Shown: positions 9,498 through 16,601 of the stretch, piece by piece
How the letters are laid out: every line of letters begins with the position of its first letter
Numbering within the stretch: position 1 is the stretch's first letter
NCBI GenBank assembly: GCA_944386565.1
Contig: CALXBO010000023.1
Span: 1 to 32,589, forward strand
Direction: 5' to 3'
Origin: an uncultured Ruthenibacterium sp.
GTDB lineage: Bacteria > Bacillota > Clostridia > Oscillospirales > Ruminococcaceae
Length of the DNA stretch: 32,589 nt
Program-made: the position numbers and the translations under genes
The notes under the pieces: model-generated
Told to the model about the DNA's origin: nothing
The model's input: only the letters and a program-made list of their open reading frames with translations
Databases searched by the model: none

Positions 9498-9537
9498 CAA
9501 AAGGGCCCGCGACGGAAAACCGTCGCGGGCCCTTTTG
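9498..9537 (+). terminator. Terminator of the arginine operon
   Basis: A perfect 18-bp inverted repeat (9498-9515 with 9520-9537) has an AAAA loop, a GC-rich centre GGGCCCGCGACGG, and an A-run and T-run forming the base of the stem. This is a strong intrinsic terminator seven bases after the carB-dapF stop. It separates the operon from the two-component genes and, being symmetric, could work on both strands. Confidence 0.9.
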
Positions 9538-9579
9538 TGACAATTCCGTCACGCGCCGCGCGAAAAAATGCGGTATACT
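9537..9579 (+). promoter_or_regulatory. Promoter and possible autoregulatory site of the two-component operon
   Basis: A -10 element TATACT (9574-9579) has no recognisable -35 at the right distance. Upstream is the inverted repeat GTGAC-N6-GTCAC (9537-9552), the same half-sites and spacer as at 11247-11262 before the ABC genes. The distance from this GTCAC half-site to the -10 is about two helical turns. This suggests an activator-dependent promoter bound by the regulator encoded just downstream (inference). The left half-site overlaps the last base of the terminator stem. Confidence 0.4.
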
Positions 9580-9602
9580 GAAAAAAGAAAGGGGAGAACC
9601 GT

Positions 9603-10265
9603 ATGCACGTGCTTCTCGTCGAAGACGAAGAGATCATCGCCCGGCCGCTCGCGTCGCTGCTGCGTGCCGAGGGCTGGACAGTCGAGGCAGTTCCGACCGC
9701 CGCGCAGGCGCGGGAACGGATCGCACAGCGCGCATTCGACGCCGCGCTCATCGACCTCGGCCTGCCCGACGGCAGCGGCTACGAGGTGTGCCGCGTGGTG
9801 CGCCAAGTCGGTGACGCGGCCGTCATCATCCTCACCGCGCGCAGCGACGAGGACAGCGTGGTGCGCGCGCTCGAAGAGGGGGCGGACGATTACGTCGCAA
9901 AGCCCTTCCGCGCGCGAGAGCTGGTCAGCCGTCTGCGGGCTGTGCTGCGGCGGCGCGGCGCAAAGAGGGAATACCGCTTCGGTGCGCTTGCGGTCGACGC
10001 ACAGGCGGCACAGGTCACGGTGAACGGCACGCCCGTCGCGCTCACCGCGCAGGAATACCGTCTTTTGCTGCTTCTTGTCTCGCACGCCGGGCGCGTGTGG
10101 GAGCGCGGACAGCTGCTGCAGGCCCTGTGGGACGACGGCGGTGCGTTCGTCGAGGACAACACGCTCACCGTCACGGTAAAGCGTCTGCGCGAAAAACTGG
10201 GCGCCGAGGGTGCGCGCATCGCCACGGTGCGCGGCATCGGCTACCGATGGGAGGACGGATTATGA
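9603..10265 (+). CDS. OmpR/PhoB-family response regulator
   Basis: This is a DNA-binding response regulator controlled by the histidine kinase encoded next to it. The receiver domain covers about residues 1-115, with acidic residues EDEE at 8-10, phospho-acceptor Asp51 (ALIDLGLPDG), the conserved Thr in ILTARSDE and Lys100 (YVAKPF). The C-terminal winged-helix domain (about 125-218) contains LTAQEYRLLLLLVSHAG and VTVKRLREKLG. At 220 residues it is standard size. An AGGGGAGA ribosome site precedes the ATG. Its stop overlaps the kinase start (ATGA), a sign of translational coupling. Its likely targets are the repeats at 9537-9552 and 11245-11284. Confidence 0.93.
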   Translation: MHVLLVEDEEIIARPLASLLRAEGWTVEAVPTAAQARERIAQRAFDAALIDLGLPDGSGYEVCRVVRQVGDAAVIILTARSDEDSVVRALEEGADDYVAKPFRARELVSRLRAVLRRRGAKREYRFGALAVDAQAAQVTVNGTPVALTAQEYRLLLLLVSHAGRVWERGQLLQALWDDGGAFVEDNTLTVTVKRLREKLGAEGARIATVRGIGYRWEDGL

Positions 10266-11302
10266 GAAGCCGGGAGGCCAAAACACTGTTTGCATGCCTT
10301 GCGCTCATCACGCTGGCGGCGGCTGTCTTCGGCGCAGCTGTTGCCGGTGCGGGCGCGGCGGGTTCTGCCGCCGCGTGCGGTGCGCTTTGCATGGCATTCA
10401 CTGCGGCATTCTGCATACGGCGCGCACGGGAGATCGACGGCCTGTCTGAATACCTTGCGAGCGTCTACACGGGAGGCGAGATCCTCGACATCCGCACACA
10501 GCGGGAGGGTGAACTCAACGCCCTGCGCGATGACATCTACAAGATCACCACCATCCTCGGCGAGCAGAAGGCGGCGCTCGAAGCGGACAAACGCCTTCTC
10601 GCGGATTTTCTCGGCGACGTGGCGCATCAGCTGAAAACGCCGCTCTCCGCCATTGTGCTGCAGACCGAAGTGTGGGAGGATGCGGCCGTCCCCGAAGCGG
10701 AGAAAACCGCCTGCGCGCGGCAGGTCGCCGAGGCGGCCGAGCGGATGCGCTGGCTCGTAGAGCAGCTTCTGAAACTGTGCCGCCTTGACGCAGCCGTCGT
10801 GCGCTTTGAGCGCTGCGAAACGAAGGCGGAAGAGCTGCTGAACACGGCCGCGCGCGCCGTCGCGCCGCTGTGTGCAAAGCGGGGCGTCACGGTCACATGC
10901 GGGGAGAGCGCCGCCGTCTGCGCGTGCGATGCATCGTGGACGGCCGAGGCTCTGACGAACCTCGCAAAAAACGCCGCCGAGCACACGAAACCCGGCGGTG
11001 TGGTATCGCTTGCATGCAGGCAGAATGCACTGTACACGGAGTTTACGGTCGAAAACGACGGCGCGCCCATCCCGGACGCGGAGTTTCCGCATCTCTTTGA
11101 GCGGTTCTGGCGCGGACAGGACGCCGCCCCCGGCAGCGCGGGCATCGGCCTGTCGCTCGCAAAGGCTATCGCACAGGGGCAGGGCGGCAGCCTGCGCGCG
11201 GAGAACGCGGAGCGCGGGCCCCGTTTTACGCTGAGACTCTACGCGGGTGACGAACCTGTCACCCGTCTGTCACCGGCCTGTCATCCGGGGCAGGTATCCT
11301 GA
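10262..11302 (+). CDS. Sensor histidine kinase with minimal extracellular part (BceS-like)
   Basis: This 346-residue membrane kinase probably phosphorylates the response regulator encoded immediately upstream. Two hydrophobic helices (about residues 8-30 and 33-51) are joined by only a few residues, so there is no real external sensor domain, as in intramembrane-sensing kinases. A cytoplasmic linker follows, then the H box FLGDVAHQLKTP with His122, the N box LTNLAKNAAEHT, and the catalytic motifs ERFWRG and GIGLSLAKAIA. The ATG overlaps the regulator stop as ATGA. The last 20 or so codons contain operator-like DNA repeats, so the C-terminal tail (PVTRLSPACHPGQVS) may be shaped by DNA rather than protein constraint. 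The stimulus is unknown; cell-envelope antibiotics are a guess from family precedent. Confidence 0.9.
   Translation: MRSREAKTLFACLALITLAAAVFGAAVAGAGAAGSAAACGALCMAFTAAFCIRRAREIDGLSEYLASVYTGGEILDIRTQREGELNALRDDIYKITTILGEQKAALEADKRLLADFLGDVAHQLKTPLSAIVLQTEVWEDAAVPEAEKTACARQVAEAAERMRWLVEQLLKLCRLDAAVVRFERCETKAEELLNTAARAVAPLCAKRGVTVTCGESAAVCACDASWTAEALTNLAKNAAEHTKPGGVVSLACRQNALYTEFTVENDGAPIPDAEFPHLFERFWRGQDAAPGSAGIGLSLAKAIAQGQGGSLRAENAERGPRFTLRLYAGDEPVTRLSPACHPGQVS
11245..11300 (+). promoter_or_regulatory. PhoB-box-like triple direct repeat and -10 element for the ABC transporter genes
   Basis: CTGTCAC (11256-11262), CTGTCAC (11267-11273) and CTGTCAT (11278-11284) are repeated at exactly 11 bp. 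The first also forms an inverted repeat with GGGTGAC (11245-11251, 6-bp gap). Ten bases after the third repeat is a -10-like TATCCT (11295-11300). Direct heptamer repeats of 11-bp period about 10 bp from a -10 are the known layout of PhoB/OmpR-family activator sites. The element lies within the 3' end of the kinase gene, directly upstream of the ABC ATPase start at 11324. The likely ligand is the response regulator at 9603-10265 (inference). Confidence 0.65.
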
Positions 11303-11323
11303 GAACGGAAAGGAAGGGATACC

Positions 11324-12004
11324 ATGCCGTTTTTACAGATCGAACATCTCACACGCGTGTACGGAACGGGCGATGCGGCGGTGCGAGCGCTCGACGATGT
11401 GTCGCTGACCGTTGAGCGCGGCGAATTTGTCGCCGTGATGGGGGCGTCCGGTTCGGGTAAATCGACGCTGCTGCATCTGCTCGGAGGCGTCGACACGCCG
11501 ACCGAAGGGCGCGTCACGCTCGACGGCGTGTCGCTGTACGACCAGAAAGAGGAGGCGCTGACGGTGTTCCGCCGCCGCCAGATCGGACTTGTGTACCAGT
11601 TCTACAACCTTGTGCCGCTTCTGACGGTCGAGGAAAACCTGACGCTGCCGCTCTTGCTCGACGGGCGCCGGGCCGACCCCGCGCGCGTACTCGACCTGCT
11701 CGCGCGGCTCGGGCTCGAGAAAAAGCGCCGCGCGTTCCCGGCGCAGCTCTCAGGCGGTCAGCAGCAGCGCGTCGCCATTGCGCGCGCTCTCATCACGCGC
11801 CCGGCGCTGCTGCTCGCGGACGAGCCCACGGGCAACCTCGATTCCGCCGCGGGCGAGGCTGTCATGCAGATGCTCGTCCAGCTCAATGCGACGACGGGCC
11901 AGACCATCGTGATGATCACGCACGACGAGACGCTCGCGCTGTGCGCAAAGCGCATCGTGCGGCTGCGGGACGGCCGCATCGTGAAAGACGAGGTGCGCGC
12001 ATGA
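11324..12004 (+). CDS. ABC transporter ATP-binding protein (MacB/BceA type)
   Basis: This is the ATPase partner of the FtsX-type permease that follows. At 226 residues it has Walker A GASGSGKST (about residues 40-48), Q-loop near YQFYNL, the signature LSGGQQQR (142-149), Walker B LLLADEP (162-168), D-loop GNLDSA and the H-loop histidine in MITHDET. The NLVPLLTVEENL segment after the Q-loop is typical of the LolD/MacB/BceA group. A GGAAAGGAAGGG ribosome site precedes the ATG. The stop overlaps the permease start (ATGA), so the two subunits are probably made in balanced amounts. With the kinase and regulator it forms a detection-and-defence type module. Confidence 0.95.
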   Translation: MPFLQIEHLTRVYGTGDAAVRALDDVSLTVERGEFVAVMGASGSGKSTLLHLLGGVDTPTEGRVTLDGVSLYDQKEEALTVFRRRQIGLVYQFYNLVPLLTVEENLTLPLLLDGRRADPARVLDLLARLGLEKKRRAFPAQLSGGQQQRVAIARALITRPALLLADEPTGNLDSAAGEAVMQMLVQLNATTGQTIVMITHDETLALCAKRIVRLRDGRIVKDEVRA

Positions 12005-13845
12005 AAGCGTTGTTTCTCGTCACGTGGCGGCAGTGGCTGCGCGGCGGCGCGCGCACGTGGTTCACCGCCGTGTCGGCGCTCGTGTGTTCGGCGATGCTCG
12101 CGGCCGTGCAGTTCGGCGGCGCGTCGCTGGCCGCGTCGTTCGCGCTGGAATCCGGATTTTCCGAGATCGTTCTGGCGGTGGCGCAGGCAGTCGAGATCCT
12201 GCTGGTTGTGTTTCTCGCGGTACTCTTGCGCGGAACATTTGCCATGTCGCTCGCGCAGCGCACGCGGATGCTCGGCCAGCTCGCCAGTGTCGGCGCCACA
12301 CGCCGCCAGCTGCGCCGGAGCGTCTGGCTGGATGCGCTGCTGCTCTCGGTGTTCGCGGCTCCGCTCGGCGTGCTGTGCGCTGCGGGAGGTCTCGCTGTGA
12401 CATTCCGGTTGATGCAGCCGTTTTTTGATGTGCTGTCAAGCGTCGGCGTCAACGACATCCGCCTTGTGATCACGCCGCAGGCAGTGGCGCTCGCGCTCGC
12501 TTGTCCCGTTGTCACGCTGCTGCTCGCGGCAACGGGCGCGGCCCGGCGCGCGGCGCGCCTGTCGCCCGTGGAAGCCGTCCGCGGCGCAGCGGAGACGCCT
12601 CCGCGCCGTCTGCGGCGGCATGAGCCGCGGAAGGCGGCATCACTGCTTGCCTCGCGCAGCGTGCGCCGCGCAGGCGGCCGTTTCCGCACGCAGGTCAGTA
12701 TCATTGTCGTGTGCGCGCTCCTGATCTGTCTGGCTGACGGCTTTGCACGAGGACTTTTGCAGGGATATATGAGCCAGTTTGCCACGTATTCCTACCGCGT
12801 CTATCTCTGGGTGCGCAACGCGGACACAGAAGATTTGTTCACACAGCTTGAGAGCACGGCGCACAGCGTGACGGACGATACGGTTTATACGGTAGAGCGC
12901 ACGGGGTGGCGCGTCTGGGAGAGCGAGTCGCGCGCCGCGTCCATCCTCACGCTCGACGACGATGCGTTCGCCGCGTGGTACGGCGAAGAGCTCCCGCAGA
13001 CGGACGGCGTCCTCGCATGCGTCTATGCCCCTCAGGATCAGAGTGAAGTTATTTTCTCCGCGGGGGATCAGCTTTCAGAAGCCGTGTCGGGCCAGCCGAT
13101 CACGGTGGCGGATGTGTGCACAGAGCCCCTTCCGGACGGCATCACACAGCAGAATTCCTATGAGCTTCTGTATTCGGACGGGCTGCTCATCACCTCACAG
13201 AGCGCGTTCAACGCGCTGCGCGGCACGGCGGTCACGGGAGAAGACAAGCGTGAGTTTGAACTCTTTGTCGACACGGACGACGCGGCGCTGCTCACGCCTG
13301 CACTCGAACAGACGCTGAAAACGTTTGAATCCATCCCGCATGCGGCGGATGAGATGGGAATGCAGTGGCAGATTCAGGACTTCACGCCCGGCTCGCCGAC
13401 GGCCCGGTATCAGCGCGCCGTTGCGGTTCTGCTCAACGTATTTGTCACCGGATTCGAAGCGTTGGCAGCTGTCGGCTGCGGCGCGTCGCTGCTTGGCTCC
13501 ATCGGCGCGGAGACGCAGCTGCGCCGCCGGGAGTTTGCGCTTTTGCGCAGCGCGGGCATGACAAAGAGAGACGTTGCGCGCATGCTCCGGCGCGAGACGG
13601 CGCTGCGCTGCGCGTGGGGCCTCGGAATCGGCCTGCCCGCGGGGATTGCCCTGTGGCTTTTCATGGCGCGCTGGCTGCTCGGAAATTACACATTTGCGCA
13701 GAACCGCACGGAGCTGTGTCTCGCCGCGCTCCTGTGCGCCGCTCTGATCGGCGTCGGTGCGGCGGTGCTGTGCCTTGCCGCCGAGCGCGCGGCCATGCAC
13801 GCAGCGCTGCAAACGAGTATCCGCAACGACCTTGCACGGGAATAA
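12001..13845 (+). CDS. FtsX-family ABC transporter permease with large external domain
   Basis: This 614-residue integral membrane protein has about eight predicted membrane helices (near 18-40, 55-78, 112-134, 160-179, 230-250, 473-499, 535-556 and 570-592). A hydrophilic domain of about 220 residues (251-472) lies between helices five and six. Two copies of the FtsX coupling motif are visible: LGQLASVGATRRQL near 91 and FALLRSAGMTKRDV near 512. BceB-type peptide-antibiotic permeases have a similar plan but usually ten helices, so this may be a shorter relative or a MacB-like mechanotransmitter. The start at 12001 is set by the ATGA overlap with the ATPase gene. The substrate is unknown; peptide antibiotics or envelope stress are inferred only from context. 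Confidence 0.88.
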   Translation: MKALFLVTWRQWLRGGARTWFTAVSALVCSAMLAAVQFGGASLAASFALESGFSEIVLAVAQAVEILLVVFLAVLLRGTFAMSLAQRTRMLGQLASVGATRRQLRRSVWLDALLLSVFAAPLGVLCAAGGLAVTFRLMQPFFDVLSSVGVNDIRLVITPQAVALALACPVVTLLLAATGAARRAARLSPVEAVRGAAETPPRRLRRHEPRKAASLLASRSVRRAGGRFRTQVSIIVVCALLICLADGFARGLLQGYMSQFATYSYRVYLWVRNADTEDLFTQLESTAHSVTDDTVYTVERTGWRVWESESRAASILTLDDDAFAAWYGEELPQTDGVLACVYAPQDQSEVIFSAGDQLSEAVSGQPITVADVCTEPLPDGITQQNSYELLYSDGLLITSQSAFNALRGTAVTGEDKREFELFVDTDDAALLTPALEQTLKTFESIPHAADEMGMQWQIQDFTPGSPTARYQRAVAVLLNVFVTGFEALAAVGCGASLLGSIGAETQLRRREFALLRSAGMTKRDVARMLRRETALRCAWGLGIGLPAGIALWLFMARWLLGNYTFAQNRTELCLAALLCAALIGVGAAVLCLAAERAAMHAALQTSIRNDLARE

Positions 13846-13849
13846 AACG

Positions 13850-13894
13850 ACAGCGCCCCCGGCGCCGGTATCATTCCGGCGCCGGGGGCGCTGT
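13850..13894. terminator. Bidirectional terminator between the permease gene and mtaB
   Basis: A perfect 19-bp GC-rich inverted repeat (13850-13868 with 13876-13894) has a seven-base loop. On the minus strand it is followed by GTTTTATT, so it should end mtaB transcription. On the plus strand it lies four bases after the permease stop and can end that operon too, though its T-run there is poor. Confidence 0.8.
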
Positions 13895-13906
13895 ACGCTT
13901 GAAAAA

Positions 13907-15211
13907 TCAGTTCTCCGCCATCCGGGCTTCGCAGCGCTCGCCGTCAAAGCGGCCGAGCACGGCGCAGACGATCTCGCCTGTTTCGTGGCCCGCCGCACGG
14001 ATGCGCACAGGGACGTACTCCTTCGTGTAACCGGTGAAGACGCCGTGTGCAATCTGCGTCTCGAGCAGCACTTCGACGGCGCTGCCCTCCATTCCGGCAA
14101 TGACCTCGGCGCGCACCTTGTCGGCTTCCGTCTGCAGACGGTGGCTGCGCAGCGCTTTCACCTGTTCATCCACCTGATCCGGCATGTCGTAGGCGGGCGT
14201 GCCCTCGCGGCGCGAGAAGCTGAACACGTGCACTTTCAGAAACGCTATTTCGCGCACAAAGCGGATGGTCTCTTCGAACTCTTCGTCCGTCTCTCCGGGA
14301 AAGCCCACAATGATGTCGGTCGTGAAGGTAGCGCGGGGGATGGCATCGCGCAGTTTGCGCACCACGGTGCGGTATTCGTCGGCCGTGTAGACGCGGCGCA
14401 TCCGGCGCAGAACGGAGGTGCAGCCGCTCTGCAGCGAGAGATGAAACTGCGGACAGAGCTCCGGCACACGGGCCATCCGCGCGATCTCATCGTCCGTCAT
14501 CAGGTCGGGTTCGATGCTCCCGAGCCGGATGCGGTGCAGACCCTCCACGCCGGACGCCTTTTCCACAAGCACGCCCAGCGAGGAGCCGGTGTCCTTGCCG
14601 TAGCTCGAGAGGTTGATGCCCGTCAGCACGGCTTCCGCGTAGCCGGCCTGCGCCAGCACGGAGAGCTCTTTCAGCACGCTCTCCTCGGAGCGGCTGCGCA
14701 CGGGGCCGCGCGCACGGGGAATGACGCAGTACGCACACCGGCGGTCGCAGCCGTCCTCCACTTTCATGAATGCGCGCGTGTGCCCTTCAAAACGCTCCAT
14801 CGGCAGTTCCTCGAACGCCTCGCCGCGCTCATGCGGCGCAATGTCCACGATGCGCTCGTGCGTCTGCAAATATTGCAGCACGTTGTCGAGGATCCGCCTG
14901 CGCGCCTTTGCGCCCGTCACGATGTCGGCCTCCGTCACGGCTTCGGCCTCCTCGGGGAACGCCTGCGGATAGCAGCCCGTCAGTACCGTCACGGCCTCCG
15001 GGTGCTCGCGCTTGGCGCGCCGCAGCCACTGGCGGCTCTTCTTGTCGCCGCCCGACGTCACGGTGCAGCTGTTCACCACATACACGTCCGCCGCCTCATC
15101 CGGGCCGGCGAGCGCAAAGCCGTTTTCACAAAAGAGCTGTTCCAGCGCACCGGTCTCATTCTGGTTCACTTTGCAGCCCAGGGTGTAAAATGCAATCTTC
15201 AAATCGTCCAC
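13907..15211 (-). CDS. mtaB: tRNA t6A37 methylthiotransferase
   Basis: MtaB is a radical-SAM enzyme that adds a methylthio group to N6-threonylcarbamoyladenosine at position 37 of tRNAs reading ANN codons. The N-terminal UPF0004 domain begins FYTLGCKVNQNE, with further cluster cysteines in NSCTVTSG and LTGCYPQ. The radical-SAM motif is CDRRCAYC near residue 155, and a TRAM-like domain ends the protein. The length of 434 residues is typical. The annotated start is a GTG at 15211; homologues usually begin near KIAFYTLG, so a TTG at 15202 behind GAGGTGG is an equally good start. It is convergent with the permease gene and divergent from the carboxypeptidase. Confidence 0.93.
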   Translation of the reverse strand: MDDLKIAFYTLGCKVNQNETGALEQLFCENGFALAGPDEAADVYVVNSCTVTSGGDKKSRQWLRRAKREHPEAVTVLTGCYPQAFPEEAEAVTEADIVTGAKARRRILDNVLQYLQTHERIVDIAPHERGEAFEELPMERFEGHTRAFMKVEDGCDRRCAYCVIPRARGPVRSRSEESVLKELSVLAQAGYAEAVLTGINLSSYGKDTGSSLGVLVEKASGVEGLHRIRLGSIEPDLMTDDEIARMARVPELCPQFHLSLQSGCTSVLRRMRRVYTADEYRTVVRKLRDAIPRATFTTDIIVGFPGETDEEFEETIRFVREIAFLKVHVFSFSRREGTPAYDMPDQVDEQVKALRSHRLQTEADKVRAEVIAGMEGSAVEVLLETQIAHGVFTGYTKEYVPVRIRAAGHETGEIVCAVLGRFDGERCEARMAEN

Positions 15212-15221
15212 CTCAGTTCTG

Positions 15222-15250
15222 ATTATAGCGAAAGATGGATAAAACGTAAA
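15222..15250 (-). promoter_or_regulatory. Promoter of mtaB
   Basis: On the minus strand a -35 TTTACG (15245-15250) and a perfect -10 TATAAT (15222-15227) are separated by 17 bp. The expected transcript start, about seven bases past the -10, is only a few bases from the GTG start codon. The message would therefore be nearly leaderless, or would begin at the GAGGTGG ribosome site of the TTG start. Confidence 0.65.
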
Positions 15251-15288
15251 GATTCCCCATAAGATTTGGAATGAAAGGGGGAGAATCC

Positions 15289-16497
15289 ATGAAACAGAAA
15301 CTGACGGCGCTCGCCCTTGCGCTTGCGCTTATAATGAGCTGGCCCGCGGCGGCAGGCGCGCAGGAGCCCGTGACGGAAGGCGGAGAAGACACGCAGACGC
15401 AGGCCGCGCCCAACACCGCGCGCATCGAGCTGCCTTCCTTTGACGTGCCGTGCCGCAACGCCATCCTCGTGTGTGCGGACACGGGGGAGGTGCTCTATGA
15501 GAAAGCGGCCGACGACGCAGTCCCCATCGCATCCATCACGAAAGTCATGACGCTGCTGCTCGCGCTCGAAGCCGTGCAGAACGGAAGCATCACGATGCAG
15601 GATATCGTGCCCATCAGCGAGCACGCTTACAGCATGGGCGGAAGCCAGATCTGGCTTGAGCCGGGCGAGCAGTTCACGCTCGATGAACTCGTGAAGGCGA
15701 TCTGCGTGTGCTCGGCAAACGACGCGGCGGTCGCCGTGGCGGAGTACGTCGGCGGCTCGGAGCCGGCGTTTGCGGAACTGATGAACAAGCGCGCCGCGGA
15801 GCTCGGTATGACAAATACGCATTTTGTCAACGCCTGCGGGCTCGATACCGAGGGGCATGTGTCCAGCGCGCGTGATGTGGCGAAGATGTCGGCCGCGCTG
15901 CTTGCGCACCCCATCATTCTGGAGTACTCGCAGATCTGGACGGATTCGCTGCGCGGCGGTGCGACACAGCTCGTCAACACGAATAAACTGCTGCAGACGT
16001 ATCCGGGCATCACGGGCCTGAAGACGGGCACGACATCCAAGGCGGGCGTGTGCATCACGGCGACGGCGGAGCGTGACGGCATGCATCTGATCGCGGTCGT
16101 GCTGGGCGCGGCGTCGAGCGAAGAGCGCTTTCAGGCGGCCACGGAACTGCTCGACTACGGCTTTGCCACGTATGAGCAGGCGGAATTCCCGCAGCTGGCA
16201 CAGCAGTTTGAAACACTCAGTGTCGAGGGAGGAGCACAGCGCGAAGTGGAGCTTTCGTTTGAGACGCCGCCCCACGTCCTCGTGCGGAAAGGGGAGGCCG
16301 GCGGCCTGAGCGCGCGCCAACAGCTTCCGGAAAAACTTTCCGCCCCCGTGGAGGAGGGACAGGAGATCGGCACCGTGACCCTTTTGTCGGACGGAGAGGA
16401 GCTGGCGACGTATCCGGTCACGGCGGCGCAGACCGTCGAACGCATGACGTTTTCCGCGGCGTTCGGCATGATGTGCCGGGCGCTTCTGGCCGTGTAG
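15289..16497 (+). CDS. D-alanyl-D-alanine carboxypeptidase (penicillin-binding protein 5/6 class)
   Basis: This exported enzyme trims the terminal D-alanine from peptidoglycan stem peptides. A signal peptide covers about residues 1-26 (hydrophobic core LTALALALALIMSW, cleavage near AAAGAQ). The serine-peptidase S11 motifs are all present: SITK near residue 75, SAN near 137 and KTGTTSKAG near 241. The PBP5 C-terminal beta domain follows. At 402 residues the length fits DacA/DacF. The open frame begins 18 bases earlier, but the ATG at 15289 is correctly spaced after AAAGGGGGAG and starts the signal peptide. There is no obvious C-terminal amphipathic anchor; the chain ends with a hydrophobic FSAAFGMMCRALLAV. 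It could be dacA or the sporulation-linked dacF. Confidence 0.93.
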   Translation: MKQKLTALALALALIMSWPAAAGAQEPVTEGGEDTQTQAAPNTARIELPSFDVPCRNAILVCADTGEVLYEKAADDAVPIASITKVMTLLLALEAVQNGSITMQDIVPISEHAYSMGGSQIWLEPGEQFTLDELVKAICVCSANDAAVAVAEYVGGSEPAFAELMNKRAAELGMTNTHFVNACGLDTEGHVSSARDVAKMSAALLAHPIILEYSQIWTDSLRGGATQLVNTNKLLQTYPGITGLKTGTTSKAGVCITATAERDGMHLIAVVLGAASSEERFQAATELLDYGFATYEQAEFPQLAQQFETLSVEGGAQREVELSFETPPHVLVRKGEAGGLSARQQLPEKLSAPVEEGQEIGTVTLLSDGEELATYPVTAAQTVERMTFSAAFGMMCRALLAV

Positions 16498-16525
16498 GAG
16501 CGCGGGGAAGGTTCTGTAAAAAGTA

Positions 16526-16554
16526 TTTACAAAACGCGTGCGGTGTGAGATAAT
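16526..16554 (+). promoter_or_regulatory. Promoter of pgi
   Basis: A -35 TTTACA (16526-16531) and a -10 GATAAT (16549-16554) are separated by 17 bp. They lie upstream of the pgi ribosome site TTGGAGG. The gap after the carboxypeptidase gene shows no clear terminator hairpin, so some read-through is possible. Confidence 0.6.
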
Positions 16555-16601
16555 ACTGACATAACCATCCGATACTGTTTAAGATTGGAGGCACTTTCTT
16601 C

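Noticed and set aside
7065..9500. An 811-codon open frame on the minus strand opposite carB-dapF, and similar long antisense frames (for example at 18-2366, 2170-3936 and 16527-18437)
   Set aside because: They are mirror frames of strongly conserved plus-strand genes in GC-rich DNA, have no family motifs, ribosome sites or promoters, and are rich in Arg, His and Ala as expected of shadows.
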